Part shown: positions 30,059 through 39,930 of the stretch, one piece after another | Numbering within the stretch: position 1 is the stretch's first letter | Layout: each line of letters starts with the position of its first letter | NCBI RefSeq assembly: GCF_034006335.1 | Contig: NZ_JAWDIQ010000001.1 | DNA length: 64,000 nucleotides | Strand: one strand, 5' to 3' | Origin: Paracerasibacillus soli | GTDB lineage: Bacteria > Bacillota > Bacilli > Bacillales > Amphibacillaceae | The notes under the pieces: model-generated | Databases searched by the model: none | The model's input: the letters and a program-made list of their open reading frames with translations, nothing else | What the model was told of the DNA's origin: nothing | Program-made: the position numbers and the translations under genes

Positions 30059-30859
30059 TTTTCCTAATGTTGTTGTCATTTCATCCAAATCAGCCATTCG
30101 CTTTCTAATTCCTTTTTGCTCGTTACGATCTATATGCCACAATAAATATGTTAGTGTATCAACAATTAAATACCAGTACATTCGTTCAAACAGATGCTGT
30201 TCTGTTTTAATGCCGTAATGCTTGAGCCAGTCTTCCCACAATATTTTCGGAACATATCGTTGTAATACCGTTCCATAGTCAATGACTGGATCAGCGATTT
30301 TTGCATTTTCCCAATCAATTAAATACACTTTTCCGCTATTCGTTAATAACATATTATGGTGATCAAGATCTCCATGACATACAGTATGTTGTGTATTACG
30401 GGTTAAAGGAATACATTGTTTCAGTACAGCTAATGACTGCTCCATCATTCCTTTACTGTCATGAGCGGCAACCGTATTTAATCTTTTTTCTACCTTCTCT
30501 AATAATGCATCTGATGTTACTGGCTTTTTTCCTAACCGCATCATCATATGGAGAAGTTCAGGCGATTCGTGGATTTTGCGTAATAAGCTAGCGATATTGA
30601 ATTGCTGCATTTCTTCCGGTTTCAACACTCGTCCATCCAGCCATTCTTGTGCTGTGATGACATCGCCATTATCCATACGTTTTGTCCACATTAATTTTGG
30701 GACAATCCCTTCTGCAGAAAGTACAGCTAAAAAAGGCGATGAATTCCTTTTCAGAAATAATCGCCTTTCCCCCTTTTTGGCAATATAAGCGTCACCAGTC
30801 ATACCGCCTGCAGTTGATATTTCCCAATCTTTATCTAATATATGTTTAAACCAGTTCAC
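30050..30859 (-). CDS. ytmP: Aminoglycoside-phosphotransferase-fold kinase YtmP
   Basis: A choline/aminoglycoside kinase-fold protein of about 269 residues. The catalytic loop HGDLDHHNMLL and the metal motif LIDWENAKIADPVIDYG are clear. GTG at 30859 is preferred because GAGGAA lies six bases upstream; the in-frame ATG at 30892 has no site. The substrate is unknown; resistance is not implied. Position beside ytzH and trmB matches B. subtilis. The frame is intact. Confidence 0.87.
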   Translation of the reverse strand: MNWFKHILDKDWEISTAGGMTGDAYIAKKGERRLFLKRNSSPFLAVLSAEGIVPKLMWTKRMDNGDVITAQEWLDGRVLKPEEMQQFNIASLLRKIHESPELLHMMMRLGKKPVTSDALLEKVEKRLNTVAAHDSKGMMEQSLAVLKQCIPLTRNTQHTVCHGDLDHHNMLLTNSGKVYLIDWENAKIADPVIDYGTVLQRYVPKILWEDWLKHYGIKTEQHLFERMYWYLIVDTLTYLLWHIDRNEQKGIRKRMADLDEMTTTLGKLI

Positions 30860-30956
30860 TATGTATTCCTCAAATCTTCTCAGAATAACCATATTAATAT
30901 CGCTTCAAGTAATAGATTAACCAAAATAAAAAATGATTGCAATCGAAAAATACTTA

Positions 30957-31913
30957 TTAAGCATGATTAACTTCTGTTTTTTGTTGGAAATTTTCTTTTT
31001 TAGGCCCACAAATTGATACAGCCCTATGTTCTTTTGAAATCGTACATGTCTGAAATACATTTGTTTCACCATCAACTTGATAAAGTCTTTCTTTTTCTAC
31101 ACGAATAACAACATTTGAAGCACGCATTGTTTCAACTTCAGGAAAACGCATATGGCCTCCCCAAAAAACAGTTAAAAATAAAGCTAAAATTTTAAGCTTG
31201 GAAATTGAATGAATGACAAGTACAGAAACAGTTTGTTGGTTTAATTTTGCATGCGGAATAATTTTCATACCTCCACCATAATAGGGATGGTTTGCAATTG
31301 TGACCATCAAACATTTTTTAAAGACTTTCTTTTGACCATCTACGATTACTTCTACATTGAAAAATTGAAAAACAAATAAAGTTTTTATAAGTGCAAATAC
31401 ATAACTTAATTTACCAAGATGGAAAAAATTCAACGCCCTTTTTAATTTCGACTCATTTGCATATTTTGTTACTTCCGCATCAAAACCAAATCCCATACTA
31501 TTTACAAAACATCGCTTTACTCTTTTATCTACTGTATATTTTCCTACCCAATATGGGGATTTTTCACCCTGTATGATGATACTTTCAAATAGTTTTAGTG
31601 GTTTCTCATTTTGGTGAATTCCCCGCGCAAAATCATTTCCAGATCCCCCGCGAATAAACGCTATCGGTACACGCATATCTGACAATCCATTTACCACTTC
31701 GTGTAGCGTTCCATCACCACCGATTACAATGAAGGCCTCGATTAAATGATGTCCTAATACAAGTTCTTTTGTCATTTCCTCTGCATGTCCATCATACTGG
31801 GTAAAATAGATGGAGGACTCTATTTGTTGAAATAAAGTGCTTTGCTTGATTTGATGAAATATACGTTTTGCACGCCCATTCCCCGCCACGGGATTTACAA
31901 TAAATATATACAT
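30957..31913 (-). CDS. ytlR: Diacylglycerol kinase-family lipid kinase YtlR
   Basis: A lipid kinase of the DgkB/YegS type, 318 residues. The nucleotide-binding motifs are FIVNPVAGNGRAKRIF, VIGGDGTLHEVVNGL and RGGSGNDFARGI. The start at 31913 follows GAGGAG at seven bases; the in-frame start at 31979 would run back into the ytlQ gene. It follows the ytlQ-like gene by four bases, so they are probably co-transcribed. The actual lipid substrate is not known. The frame is intact. Confidence 0.88.
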   Translation of the reverse strand: MYIFIVNPVAGNGRAKRIFHQIKQSTLFQQIESSIYFTQYDGHAEEMTKELVLGHHLIEAFIVIGGDGTLHEVVNGLSDMRVPIAFIRGGSGNDFARGIHQNEKPLKLFESIIIQGEKSPYWVGKYTVDKRVKRCFVNSMGFGFDAEVTKYANESKLKRALNFFHLGKLSYVFALIKTLFVFQFFNVEVIVDGQKKVFKKCLMVTIANHPYYGGGMKIIPHAKLNQQTVSVLVIHSISKLKILALFLTVFWGGHMRFPEVETMRASNVVIRVEKERLYQVDGETNVFQTCTISKEHRAVSICGPKKENFQQKTEVNHA

Positions 31914-31917
31914 CCCT

Positions 31918-32838
31918 TTACTCCTCTTCGTCAAATTTGAAAGGATTTGTATCCTCTTCCCACTCTGGACGTTTGACATAATTTGATTGGCAATATTTCA
32001 AAAGTTCTTCCGCAGCACGTAACTGTCTATTTTTTAAAGGAGAAACAAGATTTCTTTTTCCTCAAACCATTTTCTCATATTCAGCTACTCCGACTAATTT
32101 TGTACGATACGGTTCGGTAGTATGAACAATTTTATTTTTACGCGATAAAATGACTTTATGAATCGGAAAATCAATTTTTCCCTGTTTAAAAATACTACTT
32201 ATCATATGCTCAGTACGCTTTAAAGACACCATCGGACTTAAAAATTTACTTTCTTTATTATCTTTAACCTTCACCCAACTCCGCTCGTCACTCGCCACAA
32301 ATGTAGCATTGTCTTCTTCTAGTATATAGATAACTTCTATACCAATTGGACTAATAAGTATAATTTCACCGTCAACAGGTACATTTTTAATTGAAAAAAC
32401 GGGGTAATACATTAATAAATAGGTATCTGGAAAACGTTGTAAAAAATATTGTAATAACTCATGTTGATATATTGTTTGCTTCACAAAAGAGACATAGGAA
32501 ATTGTAGAACTTGCCCATTTTATTTGTGTAGGCAATAATTTATCCAGAAAGTATCGTTTCAAGTCCGAAAGTGTTTCCGGTAATTCAGTTTTACTTTCTT
32601 CTTCGAAATCTTGCGTTTCATTTTTTCTCGAAAATAACTTCCACTTGCTGAAAAAGCGCGTATTTTCCATTTCTTCTTCGGCATCCACTTCATTTGTATA
32701 AGATTGTTTCTCTAGACTCCAAAGATTGTATACCTTATCCCAATGCTCTTTTTTCATACGAATAAATTGACTCGGGTAACGATATATATTCCATTCATAT
32801 CGCGATATATAATTGTACATTTTAATTAATTGTGCCAT
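31918..32838 (-). CDS. ytlQ: YtlQ-like protein with in-frame TGA
   Basis: About 306 residues, conserved between ytlR and thpR. The fold is not certain; the centre (DGEIILISPIGIEVIYILEED) recalls NERD-type nuclease-like domains. At 32062-32064 an in-frame TGA interrupts AEYEKMV-stop-GKRNLVSPLKNRQLR, and the same frame then runs to a natural stop at 31918 that abuts ytlR. There is no frame change here, so this is a base substitution (CGA or GGA to TGA), real or erroneous. It overlaps the thpR end by 17 bases. Confidence 0.75.
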
Positions 32839-33406
32839 TCATTTCACCACTTAATTGATATGTATGAATTACTTTGTATTTAGGTGATTGCTGGGGTTCA
32901 ATTTTATATAGGACGATTTCATTTACAAATAGTGTTTGCACATTTTGAGAAAACTTCTCTTTTATATCTATTAAAGTTTTCAATTGTGCAGGACCATTCC
33001 ACTTCTTAGCTAATGTTATATGTGGACGATAAGTTCGATTTTCTTTCGGAAAATGAAGCCCTAACGCAATCCTTTCAACTTCCTCATATAGTTGATGTAA
33101 TTGGCTATTTAACTTTACACCAGCCCACAAAACACGCGGCGAATCAGATTGGCCAAATGTACCAATTTCTCCTGTTTCAACCTCGAATTTGAACAGACCT
33201 TCTATTTGTTTTAGCGCTTCGCATAATTGAAGGAGCAAAGGTTCTTTAACTCCTCCCAAGAATTTCAATGTAATATGTAAATCTTTTGGATGCGGCCATT
33301 GTTTGTACGACAAATATTGTCGTAACTGTTTTTGCCATACCGCATAGTGTTCTTTCAATGTTGTTGGTAATGGGATTGCAATAAAATAATGTGGGACCTT
33401 ATCCAT
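32822..33406 (-). CDS. thpR: RNA 2',3'-cyclic phosphodiesterase
   Basis: A 2H phosphoesterase (LigT family) of 194 residues that hydrolyses 2',3'-cyclic phosphate ends of RNA to 2'-phosphates. Both catalytic HxT motifs are present: DLHITLKFLG and RPHITLAKKW. It equals B. subtilis YtlP and lies between the pseudouridine synthase and ytlQ. The frame is intact. Confidence 0.92.
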   Translation of the reverse strand: MDKVPHYFIAIPLPTTLKEHYAVWQKQLRQYLSYKQWPHPKDLHITLKFLGGVKEPLLLQLCEALKQIEGLFKFEVETGEIGTFGQSDSPRVLWAGVKLNSQLHQLYEEVERIALGLHFPKENRTYRPHITLAKKWNGPAQLKTLIDIKEKFSQNVQTLFVNEIVLYKIEPQQSPKYKVIHTYQLSGEMNGTIN

Positions 33407-33410
33407 TTTA

Positions 33411-34141
33411 TCACCTACGATCGAATAATGACTGACAATATTGGTATTCTTCCTCCGTTAATGGGCGATGTTCACCTAAACGTAAATTAGGATCTAACTC
33501 TATCTTTCCCATACTAACACGCTTTAAATAAATAACCTTTTTTCCTACAGCCAAAAACATACGTTTTACTTGGTGAAACTTTCCCTCTGTAATGGTTACT
33601 TCAATTTCCGATACCGTCCCGCACTGTTAATGGTTAGTTTTGCAGGCCTCGTTTCATAACCATCATCTAATTTTACACCTTTTGCGAAGGATTTCACATC
33701 TTCTTGGGTTACAACTCCTTCAATTTTTGCAACATACTTTTTCTCTACATTCTTTTTAGGTGATGTTAATTGATGGGCCAACTTTCCATCATTTGTTAGT
33801 AGCAGCAAACCTTCCGTATCTATATCTAATCGCCCTACTGGAAAAGGCGCAAAATGCTGTAATTTAGCAGGTAATAAGTCTATAACAGTTTTATGATAGC
33901 CATCTTCCGTTGCTGAAATATAACCAGGTGGTTTATGGAGCATCACATAAATATATTGCTCATAAGCTACAATTTGATTTTCTACCTTTACAATATCTTG
34001 AGCAGGATTGATATGTGTACTTCCATCTGTTACAACCTCGTCATTTACTGTCACAACTTTTTTTCGTAATCGAACTTTTACATCCTTTCTACTTCCGAAT
34101 GTTCCTGCATTTGCTAAATATTTATCAAGACGCAATGCCAA
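33411..34141 (-). CDS. RsuA-family pseudouridine synthase, frame broken
   Basis: A 16S-type rRNA pseudouridine synthase (RsuA/YtzG type), about 243 residues when corrected. It has an N-terminal S4 RNA-binding domain (LRLDKYLANAGTFGSRKDVKV), then the catalytic GRLDIDTEGLLLLTND motif. The frame shifts near 33613 (GGGA(A)CGG); corrected, it continues VSEIEVTITEGKFHQVKRMF and ends QYCQSLFDRR at 33411. AGGAGG precedes the ATG. It lies between the flippase gene and thpR. Confidence 0.88.
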
Positions 34142-34146
34142 ACCTC

Positions 34147-35798
34147 CTATGAACGATGAAAAACACGCTTTCTCATGCTTGAGATTTTTTGAAGTGTAGC
34201 ATGTACAACATCATTACCAAAAATGTGTTCTAATAATGTAGAAACCTGTGCCAGCCATAAGTAGACGCCTCCACCAATGACAACACCACCGAATAACACG
34301 ATTGTTGCAGCTGTTCTCGACTCCTCATATGGTAAAAATGTACCTACAATAAGTTTATATATCCATAAAACAATAGCCATGATAGTAGAAAATATAATGA
34401 CAAGCATCATTCTTTTTATCGTCTGTTTTAAAGGAAATTGAATAGCTTGTTGCATACGCCAAATATTTAATGCTACCGTTATAAGGGTTGCAATTACTGT
34501 TGCAAAAATTGCTCCTTTTGCACCGAACATATGAATAAACTGGATATTAAACAACACTTTAAAAAGTAGCCCTGCAAGTAAACTAATAACAGCATAATTT
34601 TGTTGGTTAATTCCTTGCAAAATTGATGAAGTTACCGTGATTAAGGCTAAAAATAATGCAATAGATGCTTCCCAAGCTAGCAATGGCCCAGAAATATTAA
34701 TTCTATCTAACCCATAAAGTGATCCATATGCAGGGTATGCTAAAGAGGCTAATCCAACTGCAGCTGGAATAACTAATACAACAACGATTTGTAAAGCTTG
34801 GTTAATTTGTTTAAATAAAAGTTGTATATTATTATTTGTAAACGAACTTGTTAAAGCCGGTAGAATCGCCAAAGATAATCCAGTTGCTAAGGTTACCGGT
34901 ATAATGACTAATTTTTGACCAGAAAAATTAATCACCTGAAAAGCAAATTCTGCAATATTTGCTTGCGCGATATCAATCATTGCCCGATTAAATGTATATT
35001 GATCAATAAGTTGCAATAGTGGAATCGCTAAACTAACAATAACAAATGGGCCAGCATAACTGAACAACTCACGGAATAAACTTGCTGTTGAAATATGATG
35101 TGTTGCCTTTTGTTGTTGTTCCATATTGCTTAATATGCTCTGCTTTCTCTTTTCCAATATATGTATAATACAACACAAGATGCTAACGCTCCAATAAATG
35201 CTGCAAATGTAGCAAAACCAACCGCAACTGCGACATCACCATGTAAGACATTAATAATGATAAAGCAAGAAATGAGTAGGAATCCAATTCGTACGATCTG
35301 CTCTATTACTTGGGATACAGCAGTAGGTCCCATTGATTGGTGGCCTTGAAAGAAACCACGTGCAATACTCATCATTGGCACAATTAATAACGCAAAACTA
35401 ACCATTCTCATTACCATTTTTACATCTTCAACCGTATTATCTAAATCCTTTGAAACAATAGTATGCTTTGCAAGAAACTCGGCACTAAAAAACATCGATA
35501 GAAAAGCTAATACTCCTGTGACAGCCATGAGCATCATACCTTTACGAAACATACGCATGCTTGCTTCATGATCGCCTAATGCATTATACTTGGAAACAAA
35601 CTTAGCCACGGCTGCTGGAACCCCGACAGTGGAAATGCTGATAAATATACTGTAAGGAACATATGCATATTGATAAAGGGCTGCCCCTTGTGGATTTACG
35701 ATTGCATAAAATGGAATAACATAAATCATTCCTAAAAATTTGGATAGAAAAGCTGCTCCCGATAATAAGAGCGTTCCTCTTACGATATTATTAGACAT
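34147..35798 (-). CDS. ytgP: MurJ-like polysaccharide/lipid II flippase YtgP, frame broken
   Basis: An MVF/MOP-superfamily exporter of about 551 residues with 12-14 membrane helices. YtgP (also called MurJ or YtgP/AmJ-partner) flips lipid II in B. subtilis. ATG at 35798 is chosen for AGGTGA upstream and the N-terminus SNNIVRGTLLLSGAAFLSKF. The frame changes near 35155 in an A/G-rich cytoplasmic loop (IYWKRE then KQSILSN); both halves are otherwise continuous. It is five bases upstream of the pseudouridine synthase, as an operon. Confidence 0.88.
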
Positions 35799-36012
35799 GG
35801 TTTCACCTGCAGTTAAATATGTATAATTTTTATTCACTAAACGCTATTTTATCACATAATGTCGATACACGTATAAAGATACTAACGTATTTTATTATAA
35901 ACATGTAAATATTATTATTTGTTGGTACTGGTATATCATTCCTCGGATGATTTGTCTGATTTAAGCCAATCTAAGTAATGTCTGAGGGCACATTACAAGA
36001 AGGGATGATAAC

Positions 36013-36216
36013 ATGAAAAACAATGGTGTCTGGTTACCATTAATCGCATCAGTTGGTGTTGGAGCTGCAACGTATTACACGATGACAAAAAATAATCAAG
36101 GTGTTGGTCAAACGTTGCAAAAAATGATTCCATTTGTTTCTCAAATGAGTGGTGGCTCTTCTGAGACTCCCAACACTCGGCCCACATGGTATGAGCTAAC
36201 AGATATGAAAGAATAA
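36013..36216 (+). CDS. Small membrane protein of unknown function
   Basis: 67 residues with one N-terminal hydrophobic segment (WLPLIASVGVGAATYYTM) and a polar tail. GAAGGGAT lies upstream of the ATG. It is divergent from the flippase gene. No family is recognised, though similar short proteins with a glycine-rich anchor occur in Bacillaceae. Confidence 0.55.
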   Translation: MKNNGVWLPLIASVGVGAATYYTMTKNNQGVGQTLQKMIPFVSQMSGGSSETPNTRPTWYELTDMKE

Positions 36217-36791
36217 ACACAACGTATGACCTTGCGTCTATCTCGTTTGTTAAAGGAATGACCTTTCCTCTTATATCGTTGGCACAATCAACGTATATTT
36301 CCTAAGCACACTATAATAGGAAGGCGAATAAACTCGATATCACCTAAAAATATATTCCAGTACCATGATGAAAAGTGTACCCAAATAGGTACACTTTTCC
36401 TTTTCATATAATTGGTTGAATATTTGCATTAAACGGCACCCTGATATATAGTTACAATAACTATCCTATATCAAGTGAAACAATTCATTTTTAAATGATC
36501 AAGTATAAAATTGTTGCGAAGCATTTAAACTAGAAGCACAAAATCTTATTTCAAAAGGATTTTTACTAAATCATAAGATAAGGTTATTCATACAATTACA
36601 TAAAACGAAAGGTAACGATTCAACAACAGGAGAAATATAAGTCTTGAATCCCTCACAGGAATTATTCAGAACCGATTCAAATCTCTAAATTAACCGTCCG
36701 CCTATCGTACAAAGTAATAAGTATAAAAAAGACACACTTTATGATTTGGTTAAAAATATTTCACAAAAAGTTATATAAGGAGAGTGAAGTG
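36217..36791. other. Intergenic region with one terminator
   Basis: A region of 575 bases without a gene. At 36371-36398 the hairpin AAAAGTGTACC-CAAATA-GGTACACTTTT is a clear terminator for the small gene upstream. The remaining AT-rich 390 bases should carry the symporter promoter; no riboswitch or T-box motif was recognised. Confidence 0.6.
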
Positions 36792-37979
36792 ATGAAAGGA
36801 TTTGGCTTATTATTAAGGATTATAGTTGCAATTATTTTGGGAATCATACTAGGTTCCTTCACACCTGAATGGTTTATTCGCTTATTAGCTACATTCAACG
36901 GGTTATTCGGCAATTTCTTAAGTTTTATTATTCCACTAATCATTTTAGGCTTTATTGCTCCCGGTATTGGAACTTTGGGAAGAGGAGCTTCAAAACTACT
37001 AGGCTTAACAGGTCTCATTGCTTATATATCAACAATTATAGCAGGGCTTTTCGCCTATGTTGTAGCAAAGGCACTTTATCCGACTCTATTAAAGGGGCAA
37101 GCACAAACATCATTGTCAGACCCTACCGAAAAATTAGTAGGCCCATTCATTGAGCTTGAAATTCCTGCGGTTATGGACGTCATGACTGCCTTGGTACTTG
37201 CTTTTGTAATTGGTTTAGGTATTGTTGCAACTAAAGGTGACATTTTATTAAATGTTATGAATGAATTACGAAGTATTGTGCAGCTCGTTATTGAAAAGGT
37301 AATTATTCCCTTACTACCAATTCACATATTAGGAATATTTGCGAATATGACGTATGCGGGCCAAGTTTCTACTATACTTCATGTATTTGCAAAAGTATTT
37401 GTTATGATTATTATTTTACACTTACTCTACTTAATTGCCCAATATAGTGTTGCTGGTACACTGAGTAAAGAAAATCCCTTCATCATGTTAAAAACAATGT
37501 TACCAGCATATTTTACTGCGTTAGGTACACAATCTTCTGCCGCCACCATACCAGTAACTTTAGAAAGAACAAAGAAATTAAAGGTGAGGGAACGAGTTGC
37601 AGACTTCACTGTTCCATTATTAGCAAATATACATTTATCTGGTAGTACAATTACATTAGTGAGTTGCTCACTTGCTGTGCCATTTATCCAAGGAAACAGC
37701 ACAAGTTTTGGATCATTCTTTGCATTTATCCTTTTACTTGGTGTTACAATGATTGCCGCCCCTGGTGTTCCAGGAGGTGCAGTTATGGCTGCTATTGGTC
37801 TCTTGGAAATAAGGTTAGGTTTTGGTCCAACAATGGTATCATTAATGATTGCACTCTATATGGCACAAGATAGTATCGGAACTGCTTGTAACGTAACAGG
37901 TGATGGTGCAATTACTTCAATTGTAAATACAATAAATAAGAAAAAGAAACATGAGGATTTTACCGAAAAGGTAAGTTAA
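36792..37979 (+). CDS. Dicarboxylate/amino-acid:cation symporter (DAACS family)
   Basis: A glutamate-transporter-fold secondary carrier of 395 residues with about eight helices and two re-entrant loops. The serine-rich hairpin TQSSAATIPVTLE, the loop GVPGGAVMAAIG and the substrate/cation motif DSIGTACNVTGDGAI are visible. ATG at 36792 is selected because AAGGAGAG lies ten bases upstream. The Thr-Ala-Cys-Asn in helix 8 differs from the Arg of aspartate carriers (RTxxNVxGD), suggesting neutral amino acids such as serine or threonine; this is inference. Followed by a terminator at 37999. The frame is intact. Confidence 0.9.
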   Translation: MKGFGLLLRIIVAIILGIILGSFTPEWFIRLLATFNGLFGNFLSFIIPLIILGFIAPGIGTLGRGASKLLGLTGLIAYISTIIAGLFAYVVAKALYPTLLKGQAQTSLSDPTEKLVGPFIELEIPAVMDVMTALVLAFVIGLGIVATKGDILLNVMNELRSIVQLVIEKVIIPLLPIHILGIFANMTYAGQVSTILHVFAKVFVMIIILHLLYLIAQYSVAGTLSKENPFIMLKTMLPAYFTALGTQSSAATIPVTLERTKKLKVRERVADFTVPLLANIHLSGSTITLVSCSLAVPFIQGNSTSFGSFFAFILLLGVTMIAAPGVPGGAVMAAIGLLEIRLGFGPTMVSLMIALYMAQDSIGTACNVTGDGAITSIVNTINKKKKHEDFTEKVS

Positions 37980-37998
37980 ATTTGTTGTACAATAAATG

Positions 37999-38035
37999 AC
38001 GTTGGTGGGCAAAAACTCACTAGCGTCTTTTTTTA
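37999..38035 (+). terminator. Terminator after the symporter gene
   Basis: The stem ACGTTGGTGGG/CTCACTAGCGT, with GU pairs, is followed by eight T residues. Confidence 0.8.
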
Positions 38036-38039
38036 TTTT

Positions 38040-38275
38040 ACGAATTAACTTCATAATCCGACAGCAAGTAATTGTTGAGGATAAATATTAAACCTGCCTT
38101 GCTCCAGACATGGGGCATGTCGAAGTTGGGCGCAAAACCCGATTTCAATCGGCCATGCTAATAGAACACTTCTTACGGGATTTTTGACGTACAGGATCTC
38201 CTAGCACAGGGGTCAGTCATTTTTCATTCCAGACACCCTAGTATTGTGGGTTCATATTTATGGAAATGATTTATA
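38040..38275. other. Unassigned spacer before the ISL3 cluster
   Basis: About 235 bases of more mixed composition than the neighbourhood, with segments such as GACATGGGGCATGTC and GCACAGGGGTCAG. It may be the remnant of another mobile element. No open frame or RNA family was recognised. Confidence 0.3.
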
Positions 38276-38532
38276 AATAGAAAACAAGTGAGATTCCCTG
38301 TAGAATTAAAGTCGACGAAAACCAATTCATAGGAGGGAACTCACTTGTCTATATCAAATGATATAAGAAATATGTTAGCTATTCAAGATAAAAATATTTA
38401 TATAAGCGAAAATGCAGTAACGTATGGACAACATAAAGGGAAAGATTGTAAATTTATAAAGGCAAAATTAAGGCTCTTTGTCAAATAGTGTTGGTGGCTG
38501 AATTAAGGTCGCTAAAATATTAATGATTCGGG

Positions 38533-38572
38533 ATCTGTTTATCCTGCCACTTAAGCGGCAGGATAAACAGAT
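38533..38572 (-). terminator. Hairpin around the transposase stop codon
   Basis: A perfect 16-base stem ATCTGTTTATCCTGCC/GGCAGGATAAACAGAT with the TAA stop (38551-38553) in its loop. It probably terminates transposase mRNA from inside and blocks read-through. Confidence 0.75.
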
Positions 38573-39870
38573 TCTTTTTGTTGGCTTATAATTGCTTTTA
38601 ACTTGAAATGAAGCATAATTCTACTTTTAAAGTTATTAAAGTTTCGATAGCCGTATGCAACTCGATTTAATACTTTGATTTTATTATTAATACCTTCAAT
38701 TCGCCCATTACTGTATGGATATGATAGACTATTCTCTATAAAAGGTAAGTGTTTTTTTAGTGTTTTTACGCTTGTTCTCATATAGCGAGAAACTGTGTTT
38801 AAGTTAACTGTCGACAATATATTTTCGAATGCCTTAAAATCCTTTTCCTTGATACTTTCCAATAATGATTGATAAAGATTGTAGTTCACTTTTAGATTGG
38901 CATCATAACTTAATAATTCTTCTACTACATTAACTTCTAGACGTTGCCCAAACAGCCTATAGTACTTGTATTCGGTATAAGATAAATCCCCTTTGTATTT
39001 CAATAATAGTCGCCAGTATCTTTTTAAACGGCGGTATTTTTTCATATCTTCCCCATTTGATGTTCGGAGGGAATTCATCACACGCACGCGTGTCATATTC
39101 ATTGCACGACTAATTAATTGAACTAGGTGAAAACGGTCAATAATAATTTTTGCTTGTGGAAAAACTTCTTGGATGACATTCACATATCCCGCATTCATAT
39201 CAATGGTGACAGTTTCTACTTTTTTTAAATCCCGTCTTTGATAGTTGGCAATAAAGTGATTTTTAATGGTATGGCTATCACGACGATCTAAAATATCGAG
39301 GATATCCCCATTCTCTCCATTAACATATTCAAAAGCCATTTGCCCCTTTGCATATTTAAACTCATCAAACGATAAATGTTTCGGTAAAGCATGATAGTAT
39401 GGCTCATATTTTTTAGCTTCTGTCGTTATGATACGTTGGACTGTTGTGGTTGAAACCGAACAGTCTTTGGCAATATCAGTTAGTGATTGTGCATCGGTTG
39501 ATTTTATAAGTACTTTAGCTCTTGTATGATATGAAATAAAGCAGTGTTCTTTAACGATTGATGTACGTGCAATAAAAGAAGCATTACAAGCTTTACAGAA
39601 AAATCGCTGTTTCTTTAAGTTTAAAAACGTTGGATAGATACCAGACATTGGTAAGGTAATACGTGATGTTTTCGTGCCATTTTTATAAACGGTATAATTT
39701 TCATTCTTAACCCCACAACACTCACAATGTGTGGGCGTATAGGTAAGTTTGGCTGAAATAAACTTAGCCAATATTCCTTGATGTTTCTTAATTTGAATAG
39801 AATCTTCTTCAATCGTGATGTTTTTATCTTGTATATCGAGTAAAATTTTCATATTATTAGAGTAAGACAA
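38551..39870 (-). CDS. ISL3-family transposase
   Basis: An intact DDE transposase of 439 residues. An N-terminal zinc-binding region (CECCGVKNENY, then FFCKACNASF), a helix-turn-helix (LTDIAKDCSVSTTTVQRI) and the catalytic domain follow, with acidic residues in SFDEFKYAKG, TIDMNAGY, IIDRFHLV and GRIEGINNKIK. The TTG start at 39870 has GGAGGG upstream, and both lie in the leader hairpin at 39867-39930. An unbroken frame suggests recent arrival and potential activity. Confidence 0.93.
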   Translation of the reverse strand: MSYSNNMKILLDIQDKNITIEEDSIQIKKHQGILAKFISAKLTYTPTHCECCGVKNENYTVYKNGTKTSRITLPMSGIYPTFLNLKKQRFFCKACNASFIARTSIVKEHCFISYHTRAKVLIKSTDAQSLTDIAKDCSVSTTTVQRIITTEAKKYEPYYHALPKHLSFDEFKYAKGQMAFEYVNGENGDILDILDRRDSHTIKNHFIANYQRRDLKKVETVTIDMNAGYVNVIQEVFPQAKIIIDRFHLVQLISRAMNMTRVRVMNSLRTSNGEDMKKYRRLKRYWRLLLKYKGDLSYTEYKYYRLFGQRLEVNVVEELLSYDANLKVNYNLYQSLLESIKEKDFKAFENILSTVNLNTVSRYMRTSVKTLKKHLPFIENSLSYPYSNGRIEGINNKIKVLNRVAYGYRNFNNFKSRIMLHFKLKAIISQQKESVYPAA

Positions 39871-39930
39871 GTGATTTCCCTCCTGAATTGGGTTTTGGTC
39901 GACTTTAATTCTACAGGGAAACTCACTTGT
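39867..39930 (-). promoter_or_regulatory. Leader hairpin covering the transposase start
   Basis: ACAAGTGAGTTTCCCT (39930-39915, minus strand) pairs with AGGGAAATCACTTGT (39881-39867), which contains part of the Shine-Dalgarno GGAGGG and the TTG start. A transcript entering from outside would fold and hide the start. The ISL3 remnant has the same structure at 38284-38348. Confidence 0.65.

Noticed and set aside
31914..31979. Longer YtlR start at 31979
   Set aside because: It would overlap the ytlQ-like coding end by about 60 bases, lacks an RBS, and adds residues not typical of the family, which begins at the FIVNP motif.
24679..32064. UGA recoded as an amino acid
   Set aside because: Only two in-frame TGA codons are seen, one in a dead tnpB; many genes here end at TGA, for example acuA and acuB, and no selenocysteine element is visible.
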